DNA from: Erysipelotrichaceae bacterium
GTDB taxonomy: Bacteria > Bacillota_I > Bacilli_A > Erysipelotrichales > Coprobacillaceae
Assembly: GCA_021200395.1 (NCBI GenBank)
Contig: JAJQGQ010000170.1
Location: forward strand, 1 to 6,001
DNA length: 6,001 nt
Reading direction: 5' to 3'
Every line of letters begins with the position of its first letter. Positions within the stretch are counted from its first letter, which is position 1. This document shows, piece after piece, positions 5,951-6,001 of this stretch. The position numbers and the translations under genes are program-made. The notes below the pieces were generated by a model. That model searched no databases. It was not told where the DNA came from and was given only the letters and a program-made list of their open reading frames with translations.

Positions 5951-6001
5951 CCCCTCCCTAATTGCTTAGGAAGGGGCTTCTTATGCTTTCGCATCTTCTT
6001 T
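5945..6001 (-). mobile_element. Probable right end of an IS200/IS605-type element (tnpB 3' end), running off the window
   Basis: CCCCTCCCTAA (5951-5961) pairs with TTAGGAAGGGG (5966-5976), with one mismatch and the loop TTGC. This GC-rich imperfect subterminal hairpin is far richer in GC than its surroundings. Read on the minus strand, the hairpin arms and the preceding AGAAGCCCC resemble right ends of tnpB-bearing IS200/IS605 elements as I remember them. Just before it, ATGC-GAAA-GCAT (5983-5994) forms a small hairpin with a GNRA tetraloop. A frame ending KEDAKA followed by TAA (5981-5983) could be the last codons of tnpB. The PD-(D/E)XK homology starts immediately on the other side, near 5944-5950, so the element seems to have inserted into that gene. 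The exact boundary cannot be fixed from one side. The alternative is a plain terminator hairpin of an unseen minus-strand gene. Confidence 0.5.

Overview
The window is AT-rich, with dense genes, short intergenic gaps and GGTGAT- or AGGAGG-type Shine-Dalgarno sequences. Together with the protein sequences this suggests a low-GC Firmicute. The comFA-comFC pair and the PD-(D/E)XK 'transposase' remnants would suit a gut Erysipelotrichia/Coprobacillus-like organism, but that placement is inference.

Layout from left to right. (1) Positions 1-1077, plus strand: the C-terminal part of a membrane-anchored glycerophosphodiester phosphodiesterase that enters from outside the window. (2) Positions 1074-2873, minus strand: a complete glutamine-hydrolysing asparagine synthetase (asnB), convergent with the first gene so that the two stop codons share one TTAA. 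(3) Positions 2874-3085: a divergent control region with four tandem 11-bp A-tract repeats, a perfect 18-bp palindrome, and a consensus -35 box with a poor -10. (4) Positions 3086-4857, plus strand: the competence operon comFA-comFC, encoding a DNA-uptake ATPase/helicase and a phosphoribosyltransferase-like partner. The genes overlap by 43 bases, and a terminator hairpin overlaps the comFC stop. (5) Positions 5001-5198: a cold-shock protein with a strong ribosome binding site and its own terminator. (6) Positions 5202-6001, minus strand: an accessory patch.

The accessory patch is the most interesting part. It holds the C-terminal half of a PD-(D/E)XK (Rpn-like) nuclease/'transposase' gene. 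That gene appears to be cut by the right end of an IS200/IS605-type element running off the window edge. Next to it is a second, diverged copy of only its C-terminal tail. The tail copy is an intact 58-codon ORF with its own promoter-like sequence, ribosome binding site and flanking terminators. It is organised like a free-standing version of the small C-terminal inhibitor proteins that are made from inside E. coli rpn genes. This is the best candidate in the window for something undescribed.

The chromosomal genes are otherwise ordinary housekeeping and competence functions. I see no tRNA, rRNA or CRISPR array.
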